Assembly: GCF_004764705.1 (NCBI RefSeq)
Contig: NZ_SHLX01000012.1
Coordinates: 1-64,000 of the forward strand
Reading direction: 5' to 3'
From: Paenibacillus cymbidii
GTDB lineage: Bacteria; Bacillota; Bacilli; Paenibacillales; NBRC-103111
Length of the DNA stretch: 64,000 nt
Of the stretch, positions 1 to 8,084 are shown piece after piece. The position numbers were made by a program, and so were the translations under genes. A model generated the notes under the pieces. It was not told the origin of the DNA and ran no database searches. It was given only the letters and a program-made list of their open reading frames with translations. How positions within the stretch are numbered: the first letter of the stretch is position 1; every line of letters begins with the position of its first letter.

Positions 1-129
1 TACGGAGCAAAAAAATAACCTCCCGCGCCTTCGCTTGGGCTACGGCCGCCCACAACCTTTTACACCAAACAAATGACCTCCATCGTCCCGATGGAAGAAC
101 CTACTACACAAACTACTTGACGGCACCCC
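1..129. other. Left edge, no gene recognised
   Basis: No convincing coding frame with a ribosome site is visible. The only local structure is a small perfect hairpin at 80-94 (CCATCG, loop TCC, CGATGG) that is not followed by a T-run. The stretch leads directly into the tandem palindromic repeats. Confidence 0.4.
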
Positions 130-280
130 TGCCGGGGCCACAGGGAGGGAATAAGCCGGGAAATCCGGCTTAATGGTGCCTGCCGGGGCCACAGGGAGGG
201 AATAAGCCGGGAAATCCGGCTTAATGGTGCCGTCCCTGGCCGTAGGGAGGAAATAAGCCGATTACTCCGGCTTAATTATC
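130..280. repeat. 51-bp tandem repeat, 2 perfect copies plus 1 degenerate
   Basis: Two identical 51-bp units abut at 130-180 and 181-231, and a diverged third unit covers about 232-280. Each unit carries a GCCGGGGCCACAGGGAGGG-like block followed by a hairpin with TAAGCCGG / CCGGCTTA arms (152-172 and 203-223; shorter arms at 254-274). The third hairpin overlaps the stop codon and last codons of the neighbouring minus-strand gene. On the minus strand the hairpins are followed by TTCC-rich sequence rather than a true U-tract, so they are weak terminators at best. An intergenic palindromic repeat family is equally likely. Confidence 0.85.
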
Positions 281-1017
281 CCGGCCGCTGTCGTGGCGGC
301 GGCCGAACTCTTGTATGCTCCTCTGCCGTATAGGAACGCTTGATTCGTCAACTCGTATACATGAGTCCGTTGCAACCCTTGGGAAGTCGGGCGGAGGAGC
401 CCTTTTTCCACTAACGATTTCATAACATTCCGGCTTGCATCTTTGCCGAGCAGCAAGCACTCGCACGCGTCGCTCAGCCGAATCGGTCGAGCAAGCCACA
501 GCGAGTAACGGATGACTTCTTTTTCATACGGCGTCAGCACAGGGGGATTCCTCGGACTTGCAAAGCCACCGCCGAATTTTCCGTACAACTCGTATAAGGT
601 GCGTTGACACAAGTCGGGTTTCTTGTCCATTTCATCAAAAGTAAAAGGAACGTAAAGGATGCCGAGTGCCCCCATTGAGCGTATGCGCATCTTCTCAAAG
701 TCAAATCGGGGACGCGTGATGTTTTCGGCATGCGACACATAACCTTCCCCTTCGAAGCCAAAATGAAAAATCTCTTCATACGCGTCGATATACGCTTTGA
801 CTCCGGTTAACGTAATGAATTCTTTTTCCAACACAATGCCCTCAAATGAATGTCGTACCGGCCAGATGATTTCGGTCAATAGCTTTCTTTCACCTTCGGC
901 CTGCTTGTTCAATTGTTCCAATCGTGCGCCTGTCGCCGTTCGTTTCTGTCGCTCCAACAGTTTCTCGTATTCGATCTCCCCCTCCGACTTTCTCCTTGAT
1001 CCCGGAATCGCAGCCAT
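262..1017 (-). CDS. Uncharacterised protein, possible winged-helix C-terminus
   Basis: This is a 251-residue protein that I do not recognise as a named family. The start is ATG at 1015-1017 because GGAGGC lies six bases upstream; an in-frame TTG seven codons earlier has no ribosome site. Residues 1-50 are basic and helical. The middle (about 60-150) is mixed alpha/beta with an aromatic FGFEGEGY segment and a Phe/Arg-rich stretch, loosely reminiscent of a nuclease-like fold. The C-terminal part (about 160-220) reads like a helix-turn-helix with an RNVMKSLVEKGLL recognition-helix pattern. The last 20 residues are Ala/Thr-rich, and the final IKPE is encoded by the neighbouring palindromic repeat. 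It stands alone, separated from the operon on its right by a terminator. DNA binding is only a guess. Confidence 0.6.
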   Translation of the reverse strand: MAAIPGSRRKSEGEIEYEKLLERQKRTATGARLEQLNKQAEGERKLLTEIIWPVRHSFEGIVLEKEFITLTGVKAYIDAYEEIFHFGFEGEGYVSHAENITRPRFDFEKMRIRSMGALGILYVPFTFDEMDKKPDLCQRTLYELYGKFGGGFASPRNPPVLTPYEKEVIRYSLWLARPIRLSDACECLLLGKDASRNVMKSLVEKGLLRPTSQGLQRTHVYELTNQAFLYGRGAYKSSAAATTAAGIIKPE

Positions 1018-1035
1018 CTCATCGCCTCCAAATGA

Positions 1036-1075
1036 CAAAATAAAAACGCCGTCCCTCCGAAGAGAGAAACGGCGT
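1036..1075 (-). terminator. Rho-independent terminator of the GH38 operon
   Basis: The arms ACGCCGT (1046-1052) and ACGGCGT (1069-1075) enclose an inner CTC-TTCG-GAG stem-loop. On the minus strand they are followed by TTTTTATTTT. It lies 70 bases beyond the stop of the GH38 gene and just upstream of the next minus-strand gene, so it closes the operon. Confidence 0.85.
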
Positions 1076-1145
1076 GTGCTTCACGCGTATGGATAATAGT
1101 TACAATAGCAGATCGTCTCTGTAACCGCAAGCGATTGTTTGCGAT

Positions 1146-3605
1146 TTACGAGCGGAAGCTGACGAGCCCGGCGTTCAGCGCCCGGCATGCGGCAAAACGA
1201 GACTCCGGCGAAAGAGCTTCCCCGCCGAACAAGTAAAAGTTGAATTCGTAGAAACCGCCAACGGTCGCTTTGAAGTTGGTTTCCCAGTAATTGTTCAATG
1301 CCCAGACGTACATTTGGCGCGACGAATTGTTTGTTTGCTCCTGATGCTTGTGCAGCGTTCTCATCCCGTATTCCAGCGGCCCGAGCTGCAGCAGCGGGGT
1401 ATCCGGCATCGCAATCGCGTAGCTGCCGTCGCCTTCGCCCCAAGCGATTCCATCCTGAATGCAATAGTAATCGGTGAGCGTGCCGGGCAATTGATCGATT
1501 CCGGGACGTACAACCGCTCCGGTTTTCACCGTATACAACGGGTCCTCGGCGCTTCCGGCGAAGGGCAGGGCAATAAACAGGCTTTCCGGTTCCCACAAGC
1601 TCGTCTTATGAATCCGCACCGCAACGTCGACCCGCGGCATATTGGCATACCCCGTCAATTCGATGTCGTACATGTCGACTCCGTCCGCTTCATAACGAAG
1701 TATGACCGAGGCGAACAACGGCCCGGACGATCCGGGCTGGACCGACGTCAACCGGCCGATGTCCCGGCGCACATCCGGCCCCTTGCGATTGCGTCCCATC
1801 GTTTTGCGAACTTGCGCGAAAGCGCCGGCATCGTGGGGAGGCGCTACGGGCGTCATTTCGTATACGGGCGCGAAAGCACCCGCCAGTCTATCTTGCGCAA
1901 GCAAGCAACGACCCGTGCGACGGTCGGTCCATTCGACGATGCCGATCTGTTCCCGCCAGACGATCCGGAAAAACGGCGTTTCCAGGCTGGAACAGCCGAC
2001 CGACACAGCAGGGACGAACGCTTCGACGCCATCCAGCAACAGATCGTTGTTCCAGTTGCGCTGCTCGATGGGACGTACGGTCGACGCAAGGAAGGAGGCG
2101 GGAGCGGGCGCAGGTTTGATTTCAACCTCCTTCTGTTCCAGCGGGCGCAGCTTGACCGGAATGTATACGGTGTGATCCTGCAGCCGCAGTACGCCGCTCT
2201 GCGCCGGAATGACGGTGCCGTCCGCGGTATCGAACACGGTGAAGCCATGTTCGATTTGCTTCCGCTCCCACATTTGCAGCGAGAGCGGGATGACGGCTTC
2301 CGCCTCGGCGGGATGCGGGTTCACTAGGCGGAAGCGCATCGGGCGTCCGGGTGCGAGAAGGCGTTCGCCCATCTGCCGCGTCACGAGATCCAGTGCCGTA
2401 TAGGCCGCCCGGTTCGCTTCCGCGGCGTAGCTTTCCTTGCGCATCAAACATTGGCGCGTGAGTGCGTTCCACGGCTCCTTGACCGATGTGCGGAAACCCC
2501 ATGTATGCTCCGCGTACAACATCAGGTTGTCCTCGAGCTGCCCGAGCAGCGAACGGTCGACCGCGCTGCCGTTCGGGTCCAGCGCGGCAACGATGCCCGC
2601 TACCCGCTGCGCCTCGAGGAACGTTTGGGTGGCGGCAGCCGTCGAGGCGACGCCGTCGGACCACCAGTCCGGCCAATCGCCGCTGAAGACGGGGATGTCG
2701 CTTTGCTGCCGCCGCACCGTTTCGAAGAAGGAGTGCAGCGTTGCGCTGCGCAGCTCCACAATATCGCCGTAGCGCGCGTTCCATTCGCGAATGAAACGGA
2801 AGACGGCGGCATTGGGCGGCCCGTTATCGGTCGATTCGCCGCTCACCATAACCGGCACGAAGTCGTAAGGATGGCCTTCTTCCTCCAGCATGCGCAAATA
2901 CAGGCCGATGCGGCGCAAGGCGACGGCGTCGTGCTCCGGCGAGCCGTAATCGAGACGGCTGCCGTCGTCGATGACGTAAGTATGCAGCGCGCCCGGGCAC
3001 AGGCCAAGATCGTTGCCGACATGATAGTGTTCCCCGTTCCAGACGAGAATCCGTTCGCCGCCGGGAGCTTCCCACCAGAACGGAATTTGCTTCTTGCCGA
3101 GCGGGAACATGCCGTGATGCGTGTGGATGCACGTAAACAGGTTTTTGACGCCGGCATTGGCCAAGCTTTCGGCATACCCCCAGCCGAAGCCGTTAATGTC
3201 CGCCGTCATCGCGGAATCGACGGTGACCCCGATGCTGCGGCCATACTGGACGGCAGCGGCCATCCGTTTCGCAAGCAGTTCGGCGCCGATCAATTCGGTC
3301 ATGTTCAAATAGGTCGCCGACAGCTCCAGATCGCCCCGGCGAAGCGCGGCATGAAAACGCGATTGCCAATCCGGACCGGCCTCGCGGAGAAATTGCTCGA
3401 CCGCCCAGAACGTTTCGCACGTCCAACGAAATTCGGTTCCGTCCGCGCGTTCCGTCGCCCCGTCCGCTTCGCTCGCTTCGATCGCCTGTCTGATGAAATC
3501 GGCGTGATATTGCGCGATTTTCTCTTGTCTATCGGTGTAACCGATGTCGGTATGGGAATGGTGGATGACGTACAGCGTCCATTTGCGCGTGAGATTGGCG
3601 ATCAT
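1146..3605 (-). CDS. GH38-family alpha-mannosidase-like glycosidase
   Basis: The 819-residue protein carries the GH38 signature. The N-terminal HSHTD motif (His18 and Asp20, the zinc ligands of the family) is followed by TADINGFGW, with Asp136 in the position of the retaining nucleophile. A later YAEHTWGFR supplies a probable third zinc His. GH38 enzymes hydrolyse alpha-mannosidic bonds with a metal-assisted double displacement, but this divergent group (DUF5054-like as I recall) has no assured substrate. There is no signal peptide, so it acts in the cytoplasm on imported material. Its ATG overlaps the upstream stop codon as ATGA, which implies translational coupling. It is the last gene of a four-gene operon with two isomerase-like proteins and an oxidoreductase. 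Confidence 0.8.
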   Translation of the reverse strand: MIANLTRKWTLYVIHHSHTDIGYTDRQEKIAQYHADFIRQAIEASEADGATERADGTEFRWTCETFWAVEQFLREAGPDWQSRFHAALRRGDLELSATYLNMTELIGAELLAKRMAAAVQYGRSIGVTVDSAMTADINGFGWGYAESLANAGVKNLFTCIHTHHGMFPLGKKQIPFWWEAPGGERILVWNGEHYHVGNDLGLCPGALHTYVIDDGSRLDYGSPEHDAVALRRIGLYLRMLEEEGHPYDFVPVMVSGESTDNGPPNAAVFRFIREWNARYGDIVELRSATLHSFFETVRRQQSDIPVFSGDWPDWWSDGVASTAAATQTFLEAQRVAGIVAALDPNGSAVDRSLLGQLEDNLMLYAEHTWGFRTSVKEPWNALTRQCLMRKESYAAEANRAAYTALDLVTRQMGERLLAPGRPMRFRLVNPHPAEAEAVIPLSLQMWERKQIEHGFTVFDTADGTVIPAQSGVLRLQDHTVYIPVKLRPLEQKEVEIKPAPAPASFLASTVRPIEQRNWNNDLLLDGVEAFVPAVSVGCSSLETPFFRIVWREQIGIVEWTDRRTGRCLLAQDRLAGAFAPVYEMTPVAPPHDAGAFAQVRKTMGRNRKGPDVRRDIGRLTSVQPGSSGPLFASVILRYEADGVDMYDIELTGYANMPRVDVAVRIHKTSLWEPESLFIALPFAGSAEDPLYTVKTGAVVRPGIDQLPGTLTDYYCIQDGIAWGEGDGSYAIAMPDTPLLQLGPLEYGMRTLHKHQEQTNNSSRQMYVWALNNYWETNFKATVGGFYEFNFYLFGGEALSPESRFAACRALNAGLVSFRS

Positions 3606-4405
3606 GATGCCGCCTCTTCCAGCCGTTTGACGGCAGCGATTTCGCGAGGAAGATGAACGTCGTACGAATCGAAATTAATCCATTCGCCGCTAAGAAATCC
3701 GTCATACCCGCCACGTTTGAGCTGGCGCAGGGCGGCGGCATGGTCGACGATCCCTTCGCCGATCGGCTTGAACACGAACTTGTTGTTCGCATCGGTGATG
3801 CCGTCGTGAAAGTGGACGTGGCGAATCCACGGCTTCAGCATTTCGTATGCGCGCTCCATCGTGTAACCGTGATAACGCACCGGATGTGCAATGTCCCAAT
3901 TGACCGCAATATGGGGGTGGTTCACTTGCCGCATCACGTCCGCGACGTGTTCGGGATCGGTCCAGGAGTCGTGCGTTTCCAGGCAAACGACGACCCCATG
4001 CTCGGCGGCGAAGGAGGACAACGCGGCGAGCGAATCGACGAGCAGCGGCATCGCTTCGGCATGCCGCGTCCCTTGCGGGAGATCGCCGCCGAACACGCGC
4101 AGACGCGTTGCGCCGATGTCGGCGGCAAGCGCGATGGCCGCCTTGGCGTCTTCGATATGGCGGGCGACCGTCTCCGGCAGGACGAAGCTGCATCCGGTAG
4201 CCACGCAGCAGATGGCGACGCCGCTGTCCTCGGCCATCCGTTTGATTTGCCGGCGTTGGTCCGCCGAAGCTGCCGTTTCCACACCGTGCCGCTGCCCGGC
4301 GCCGATTCGCGGCTCAACCCCGGCGTAGCCGTAAGCGGCGGCTGCGGCGAGCACCCCGGACCACTCCAGCTGCGGGCAAGAAAAACTCATAAACGCGTAT
4401 TTCAT
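3602..4405 (-). CDS. Sugar isomerase/epimerase-like TIM-barrel protein
   Basis: This 267-residue protein is of the xylose-isomerase-like TIM-barrel family (AP endonuclease 2 fold). Family marks are CLETHD for the first metal Glu, VNWDIAHP for the Asp/His pair, HVHFHD for the second His/Asp, and SGEWI near the end for the last Glu. It is full-length for the family. Members isomerise or epimerise keto-sugars, dehydrate inososes, or cleave 3-keto-glycosides; the reaction here cannot be read from sequence. The ATG start follows AGGGGGA at a normal distance. A much longer in-frame extension upstream lies inside the oxidoreductase gene and is spurious. It lies 14 bases after the oxidoreductase and overlaps the GH38 start by 4. 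Confidence 0.85.
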   Translation of the reverse strand: MKYAFMSFSCPQLEWSGVLAAAAAYGYAGVEPRIGAGQRHGVETAASADQRRQIKRMAEDSGVAICCVATGCSFVLPETVARHIEDAKAAIALAADIGATRLRVFGGDLPQGTRHAEAMPLLVDSLAALSSFAAEHGVVVCLETHDSWTDPEHVADVMRQVNHPHIAVNWDIAHPVRYHGYTMERAYEMLKPWIRHVHFHDGITDANNKFVFKPIGEGIVDHAAALRQLKRGGYDGFLSGEWINFDSYDVHLPREIAAVKRLEEAAS

Positions 4406-4419
4406 CTTATGGCTCCCCC

Positions 4420-5478
4420 TTATTCGGCAATGTCGGCACAGCGGCCTGTCGACGCCGAATCGTAGATGGCATCCGTTACCGCTTGAATGAGGCAGGCTTG
4501 TTTCAGGCTCGTCGCAGGCTCGCGCCCGTCCAGCAGCGCGCGGGCGAAGTCGGATACCGGGCCGGCGTGCAGATTGCCCGTTTGCTCGCTGCCGGTCCAG
4601 ATGACTTCCGAATAAGCGCCGCGTTCGGGATCGCTTCCGGTGAAGACGATTTTTTTCTCGGCGGGCATCATCGTGAACGTAAGCGTGCCGCGCGTGCCGA
4701 TCAGCTCCGTTACTTCTTCGGTCGGGCCCGCCACGAACTCGCCCCGCTCCAGTTGGATGAGCACGTTGTTCGCGCAGACGATGGATGCCGCAACGTGCGA
4801 TTCCGCATCCGAATCCGGCGCGGCATGCGCCGACAGGTGGGGAGCCGGCAACCAGACCGCGGCCAGCGCGCTTAGCGGCTTCAGCGTCCAGCCGGTAAGA
4901 CCGAACACGTAATCGAGGTCGTAGCAGCCCCAATTCACCATAACGCCGCCGCCGTTAAGCGCGCGGTTCAGCCGCCAGACCGGCGGCGGCGAGGAAGGAG
5001 CCTTGCCGACCGCACGAACGCCGCGGGAACGAATGACGCGCAAGTCGCCCAATTGGCCCGTTGCGACGAAGCGGGCGATGCAGTCGGCCGATTCGTAGAA
5101 GCGGAAGCGCGACGAGCAGCAGCCGGCCGTGACGTTTCCTTGCGCCGCAAGCAGCCGTTTGACTTCCCCGGCGTTCATGCCGATCGGCTTCTCCAGCAGC
5201 ACATGCTTGCCTGCCGCCATCGCCGCAAGCGCGAGCTCCGTGCGTCCGCGCGTCGGAACGGCCAACAGCACCGCTTCGATCCCGGGATCGCGGATCAAAG
5301 CTTCCGCGTCTGTATAGCGGCGAGGTACGGCATAACGTTCGGCCGTTCGTTCGACGATCGCGGCGTTCAGGTCGGCGACTGCCTCGACGGCAATATGAGG
5401 CATGCCCGAAGCCGCTTCGAGATGCTTCTGCCCGATCACGCCAAGGCCGACGATGCCCAGTTTGATTTGCTTGCTCAT
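4420..5478 (-). CDS. Gfo/Idh/MocA family oxidoreductase
   Basis: The 352-residue NAD(P)-dependent sugar dehydrogenase has an N-terminal Rossmann fold (GIVGLGVIGQKH, residues 7-18). The LEKPIGM motif supplies the conserved EKP lysine, and NWGCYDLDYVFG is the probable catalytic loop before the C-terminal substrate-binding domain. Family members oxidise or reduce hydroxyls of sugars, inositols and glycosides. The catalytic loop has Tyr-Asp where inositol dehydrogenases show His-Asp, so it is unlikely to be an IolG. The start is supported by GGGGGAGG upstream. It is the second gene of the operon, between two isomerase-like barrels, which suggests a shared keto-sugar intermediate. Confidence 0.88.
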   Translation of the reverse strand: MSKQIKLGIVGLGVIGQKHLEAASGMPHIAVEAVADLNAAIVERTAERYAVPRRYTDAEALIRDPGIEAVLLAVPTRGRTELALAAMAAGKHVLLEKPIGMNAGEVKRLLAAQGNVTAGCCSSRFRFYESADCIARFVATGQLGDLRVIRSRGVRAVGKAPSSPPPVWRLNRALNGGGVMVNWGCYDLDYVFGLTGWTLKPLSALAAVWLPAPHLSAHAAPDSDAESHVAASIVCANNVLIQLERGEFVAGPTEEVTELIGTRGTLTFTMMPAEKKIVFTGSDPERGAYSEVIWTGSEQTGNLHAGPVSDFARALLDGREPATSLKQACLIQAVTDAIYDSASTGRCADIAE

Positions 5479-5497
5479 GAAGATGTTGCCTCCCCCA

Positions 5498-6400
5498 TTA
5501 ATTAGATAGTTCGGCGATCAAGCCGCGTACATATTGCAGCGATTCGTCCGCGCAGCGGTCGAGATTGGCTTCGCTCCCGCCGCCGACCAGCGGCGAACAC
5601 ATTTCATAGGAAAGGGTGCCGTCGAAGCCGATTTCATGCAGCGCGCCGACAAAGGCGCGATAATCGATGCTTCCGCGGCCGATCGGGACCGCAATCATCT
5701 CCAGGCCGTTTTTCTCATGGGTTACCGTTTCCGAGATGTACTTGTACTTGTCCCGCCGGATAAAATCGGTCAGGTGCGTATGGACGACCAGGCCGTCGTA
5801 TTTCAATACAGTTTCCCGGATCGGTTTGTTGTGATTGTCGATGAACGGAGCGTCCAGCACCGCTTTGACATTCGGCAGCTTGATTTCCTCCAGGAAGTCG
5901 AGCAGGCTGTCGGGATCGCTGGCGATGCAGGAATGGTTCTGCACGCCGATCGTAATGCCGTACCTGGCGGCAATCGCCGCGCTCTCCGCGATGCCGGCCA
6001 CGCACGCATCCCACTGGCTGCGATAGGGAACGCCCTCCTTGAAATAGCCGGTGTACGTGCGCACCAGCGATCCGCCGAGATCGCGCGTCAGCTCGATGAC
6101 CTGCTGCATGTACAGCAATTCTTTTTCCATCATGGCCATGTCCTTGTGCTCGTAGAATGCGGCGAAATCGTGATAGCTGGCAACGCACGAAAGCGTGAGC
6201 CCGAGTTCCGACAGCAGGCTGCGCACGGATTGCCGCGCCGCCGCATCCATATCGAGCGGGGAAGCGTGCGGGCGTTTGCCCGCCAATTCGACGTTGTCAT
6301 AGCCGAGAGCTGCGGCTTTGCGAATGAAATCAGGCAGCGATAGCGCCGTTTGTCCTCCCCAGGTGCCCGAATAGCTGACCGAATGCAGTCCAATTTTCAT
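5498..6400 (-). CDS. Sugar isomerase/epimerase-like TIM-barrel protein
   Basis: This 300-residue protein is a second AP-endonuclease-2-type barrel, clearly different from the one two genes downstream. Motifs visible are VQNHSCIASD (first metal region), VLDAPFIDNHNKP, VVHTHLTDF (His/His/Asp) and LSYEMCSP near the end (last Glu). The MKIGLHSV start has GGAGGA ten bases upstream; a 28-codon upstream extension lacks any ribosome site. It is the first gene of the operon, 19 bases from the oxidoreductase. Having two barrels plus an oxidoreductase is compatible with epimerisation or elimination through a 3-keto intermediate, but the substrate is unknown. Confidence 0.85.
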   Translation of the reverse strand: MKIGLHSVSYSGTWGGQTALSLPDFIRKAAALGYDNVELAGKRPHASPLDMDAAARQSVRSLLSELGLTLSCVASYHDFAAFYEHKDMAMMEKELLYMQQVIELTRDLGGSLVRTYTGYFKEGVPYRSQWDACVAGIAESAAIAARYGITIGVQNHSCIASDPDSLLDFLEEIKLPNVKAVLDAPFIDNHNKPIRETVLKYDGLVVHTHLTDFIRRDKYKYISETVTHEKNGLEMIAVPIGRGSIDYRAFVGALHEIGFDGTLSYEMCSPLVGGGSEANLDRCADESLQYVRGLIAELSN

Positions 6401-6822
6401 AATGGTAGGTTCCTCCACATCGTATTGGCAGATTCCCTGCTCGCACAACATTGTAAACCGGGGCAAGCGGCGAATTCCTTCCATATTGTGAGGTAACCTG
6501 AGCCGATCTTCAGAAACGATCCAGAATACCCCACAAAGTGAGGTTTTGGCTTCAAAGCTTATTCAGGTACTGAGGCGTTTGCGTCAGCAAACGCAGCATC
6601 GGAAGCATAAGCTTTGCGGGGGCCCCGGAAAACGTGATAAGCGGATGAAATCTTGCGGCCGTATTTACTTTTCATATGAGAATGCGCACAGTCGAACTGC
6701 GAATAACGTTGGACTGCGGCTGGAAAAGCAAATACGCTTAATGATGATGAACGGGGCAGCGAGCGGCATGCGCCGTTTCGCTAATCCGGAAGGACTACAC
6801 GAGGACTTGAGAAGGGATGAAC
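6401..6822. other. Divergent intergenic region with palindrome
   Basis: This 422-bp gap separates the GH38 operon (minus) from the sialidase operon (plus) and must hold both promoters. No pair of -35/-10 boxes stands out clearly on either strand. The clearest structure is a perfect palindrome at 6575-6594. A weak minus-strand match at 6419-6448 would put the transcript start on the ribosome site, so I do not accept it. A plus-strand reading frame through the region has no ribosome site and is not believed. Confidence 0.5.
6575..6594. promoter_or_regulatory. Perfect palindrome, candidate operator
   Basis: GCGTTTGC and GCAAACGC are separated by GTCA. The element sits in the middle of the divergent promoter region and has no U-tract, so it is more like a regulator binding site than a terminator. 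Confidence 0.4.
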
Positions 6823-8061
6823 ATGGCAATGAAAATGGCGGAAATGGTCGTGCTGAGGCGCGATCCGAGGGTTGAGCTCACCAGCTTGCGCGAGGCGGTC
6901 GTGACGGACAACGGGCTGCAGCCGTTTCTGCATCGCTCCGGCACGGGAACGTTATACGTGCAAGCGCAGCTGCCGCAAAAGCCGTTTCCCGCGAACCGGA
7001 TTGTAATGAAGGGCACACTGCTTGCTACCTATGAGTCAGCAGACAACGGCGCGCATTGGGAGCGTTCGATTCCCGATCCGCAAGACAATGAAGTCAATTG
7101 GGAAGGCGGGGCGTTTGTCCTGTTAGGCGGTCAGCTCGCCTTTCTCGACACGTATGTAACGCCGGGAACCGAGCCGGGCAGCGGAGAGGGGCTGCTGTGG
7201 CGTTCGGCGGGCGCGTTCGCCGAAGCAAAGCCGGAGCCGATAACGTTCGAGCTTCCCGGCGTTCGTTTTACCGGCAGCACGGACGATTGCGGGGATTCAC
7301 ATGCGGCAGCCCGCTTGCACCGGCGCGTCCTTCGGCTGCCGGAAGGCGATTTGCTGACGACGCTATACTGCTGGTTCGACGGGGACGATGTCCCCGTTCC
7401 GTATATGCCGAGCATGAAAAAAACGCGCGTCGTCCTGCTGCGTTCGACCGACGACGGGAGAAGCTGGCGTCTGCAGTCGACGATCGCCCAGCCCGCCCAT
7501 TTTGACGGGAGCTCGGAAGGCTTCAACGAGGCGGTGCTGGGACGAGTGTCGCAAACGGGCCGGCTGCTTTGCTTCATGCGAACCGGGCGCGAGCTGTGTC
7601 AGGCGACGTCGGACGACAACGGCCGGAGCTGGAGCGGACCTCGCCCCGTGCTGGCCGACTTCATCGATATACGCCGCACCGCCGACTGGGCGTCCCTGTT
7701 CCCGGGCGAAAGCGGCGGCGAACCGCAGACTGAGCTGAGCGGCGCCGTCGTTGATCCGGATCTCATCGAGCTGTCATCGGGCGAGCTCGTTCTGGCGTTC
7801 GGCGTGCGCATACCGGAGAAAGCCTGCTGGCGCAACCCGTCCTATCCGCGCAACGGCAATTATATCGCCGTCAGCCTGGACCAGGGAGAAACGTGGAGCC
7901 ATATCGCGCAAGTGACGAGCGGCACGCAAACGACTCATTATATGGGCGTGGTCGAGCTCGCTCCGGGGCGCATCGGCATCGTGTACGACGTGGGGACCTG
8001 GGGAGGAGGGAATCCGCGCGGCATCAGGTTCCGCGAGCTTGCTTTGACAGTGGCCCAATGA
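6823..8061 (+). CDS. Sialidase-like BNR-repeat beta-propeller protein
   Basis: The 412-residue protein contains four Asp-box repeats of the form S-x-D-x-G-x-x-W (SADNGAHW, STDDGRSW, SDDNGRSW, SLDQGETW), which mark the six-bladed propeller of sialidases. Exo-sialidases release terminal sialic acids, but many family members cleave other acidic sugars or are only structural. No arginine triad can be assigned with confidence. There is no signal peptide, so it should be cytoplasmic. I prefer the start at the third codon of the longest frame because AGAAGGG then sits six bases upstream; ATG at 6817 is the alternative. It is the first gene of a plus-strand operon with an alpha/beta hydrolase and an ABC triad. 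Confidence 0.75.
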   Translation: MAMKMAEMVVLRRDPRVELTSLREAVVTDNGLQPFLHRSGTGTLYVQAQLPQKPFPANRIVMKGTLLATYESADNGAHWERSIPDPQDNEVNWEGGAFVLLGGQLAFLDTYVTPGTEPGSGEGLLWRSAGAFAEAKPEPITFELPGVRFTGSTDDCGDSHAAARLHRRVLRLPEGDLLTTLYCWFDGDDVPVPYMPSMKKTRVVLLRSTDDGRSWRLQSTIAQPAHFDGSSEGFNEAVLGRVSQTGRLLCFMRTGRELCQATSDDNGRSWSGPRPVLADFIDIRRTADWASLFPGESGGEPQTELSGAVVDPDLIELSSGELVLAFGVRIPEKACWRNPSYPRNGNYIAVSLDQGETWSHIAQVTSGTQTTHYMGVVELAPGRIGIVYDVGTWGGGNPRGIRFRELALTVAQ

Positions 8062-8084
8062 CGATTTGAAGAGGAGCGTTCGAG

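Noticed and set aside
130..280. CRISPR array
   Set aside because: The units are directly adjacent without variable spacers, and the palindromes belong to the repeat itself.
6419..6448. Minus-strand promoter TTGTGC-18-TACGAT before the GH38 operon
   Set aside because: The transcript would begin at the ribosome site itself, leaving no usable leader.
6546..6875. A 109-codon plus-strand frame in the divergent region
   Set aside because: It overlaps the sialidase start, has no ribosome site, and its composition is not protein-like.
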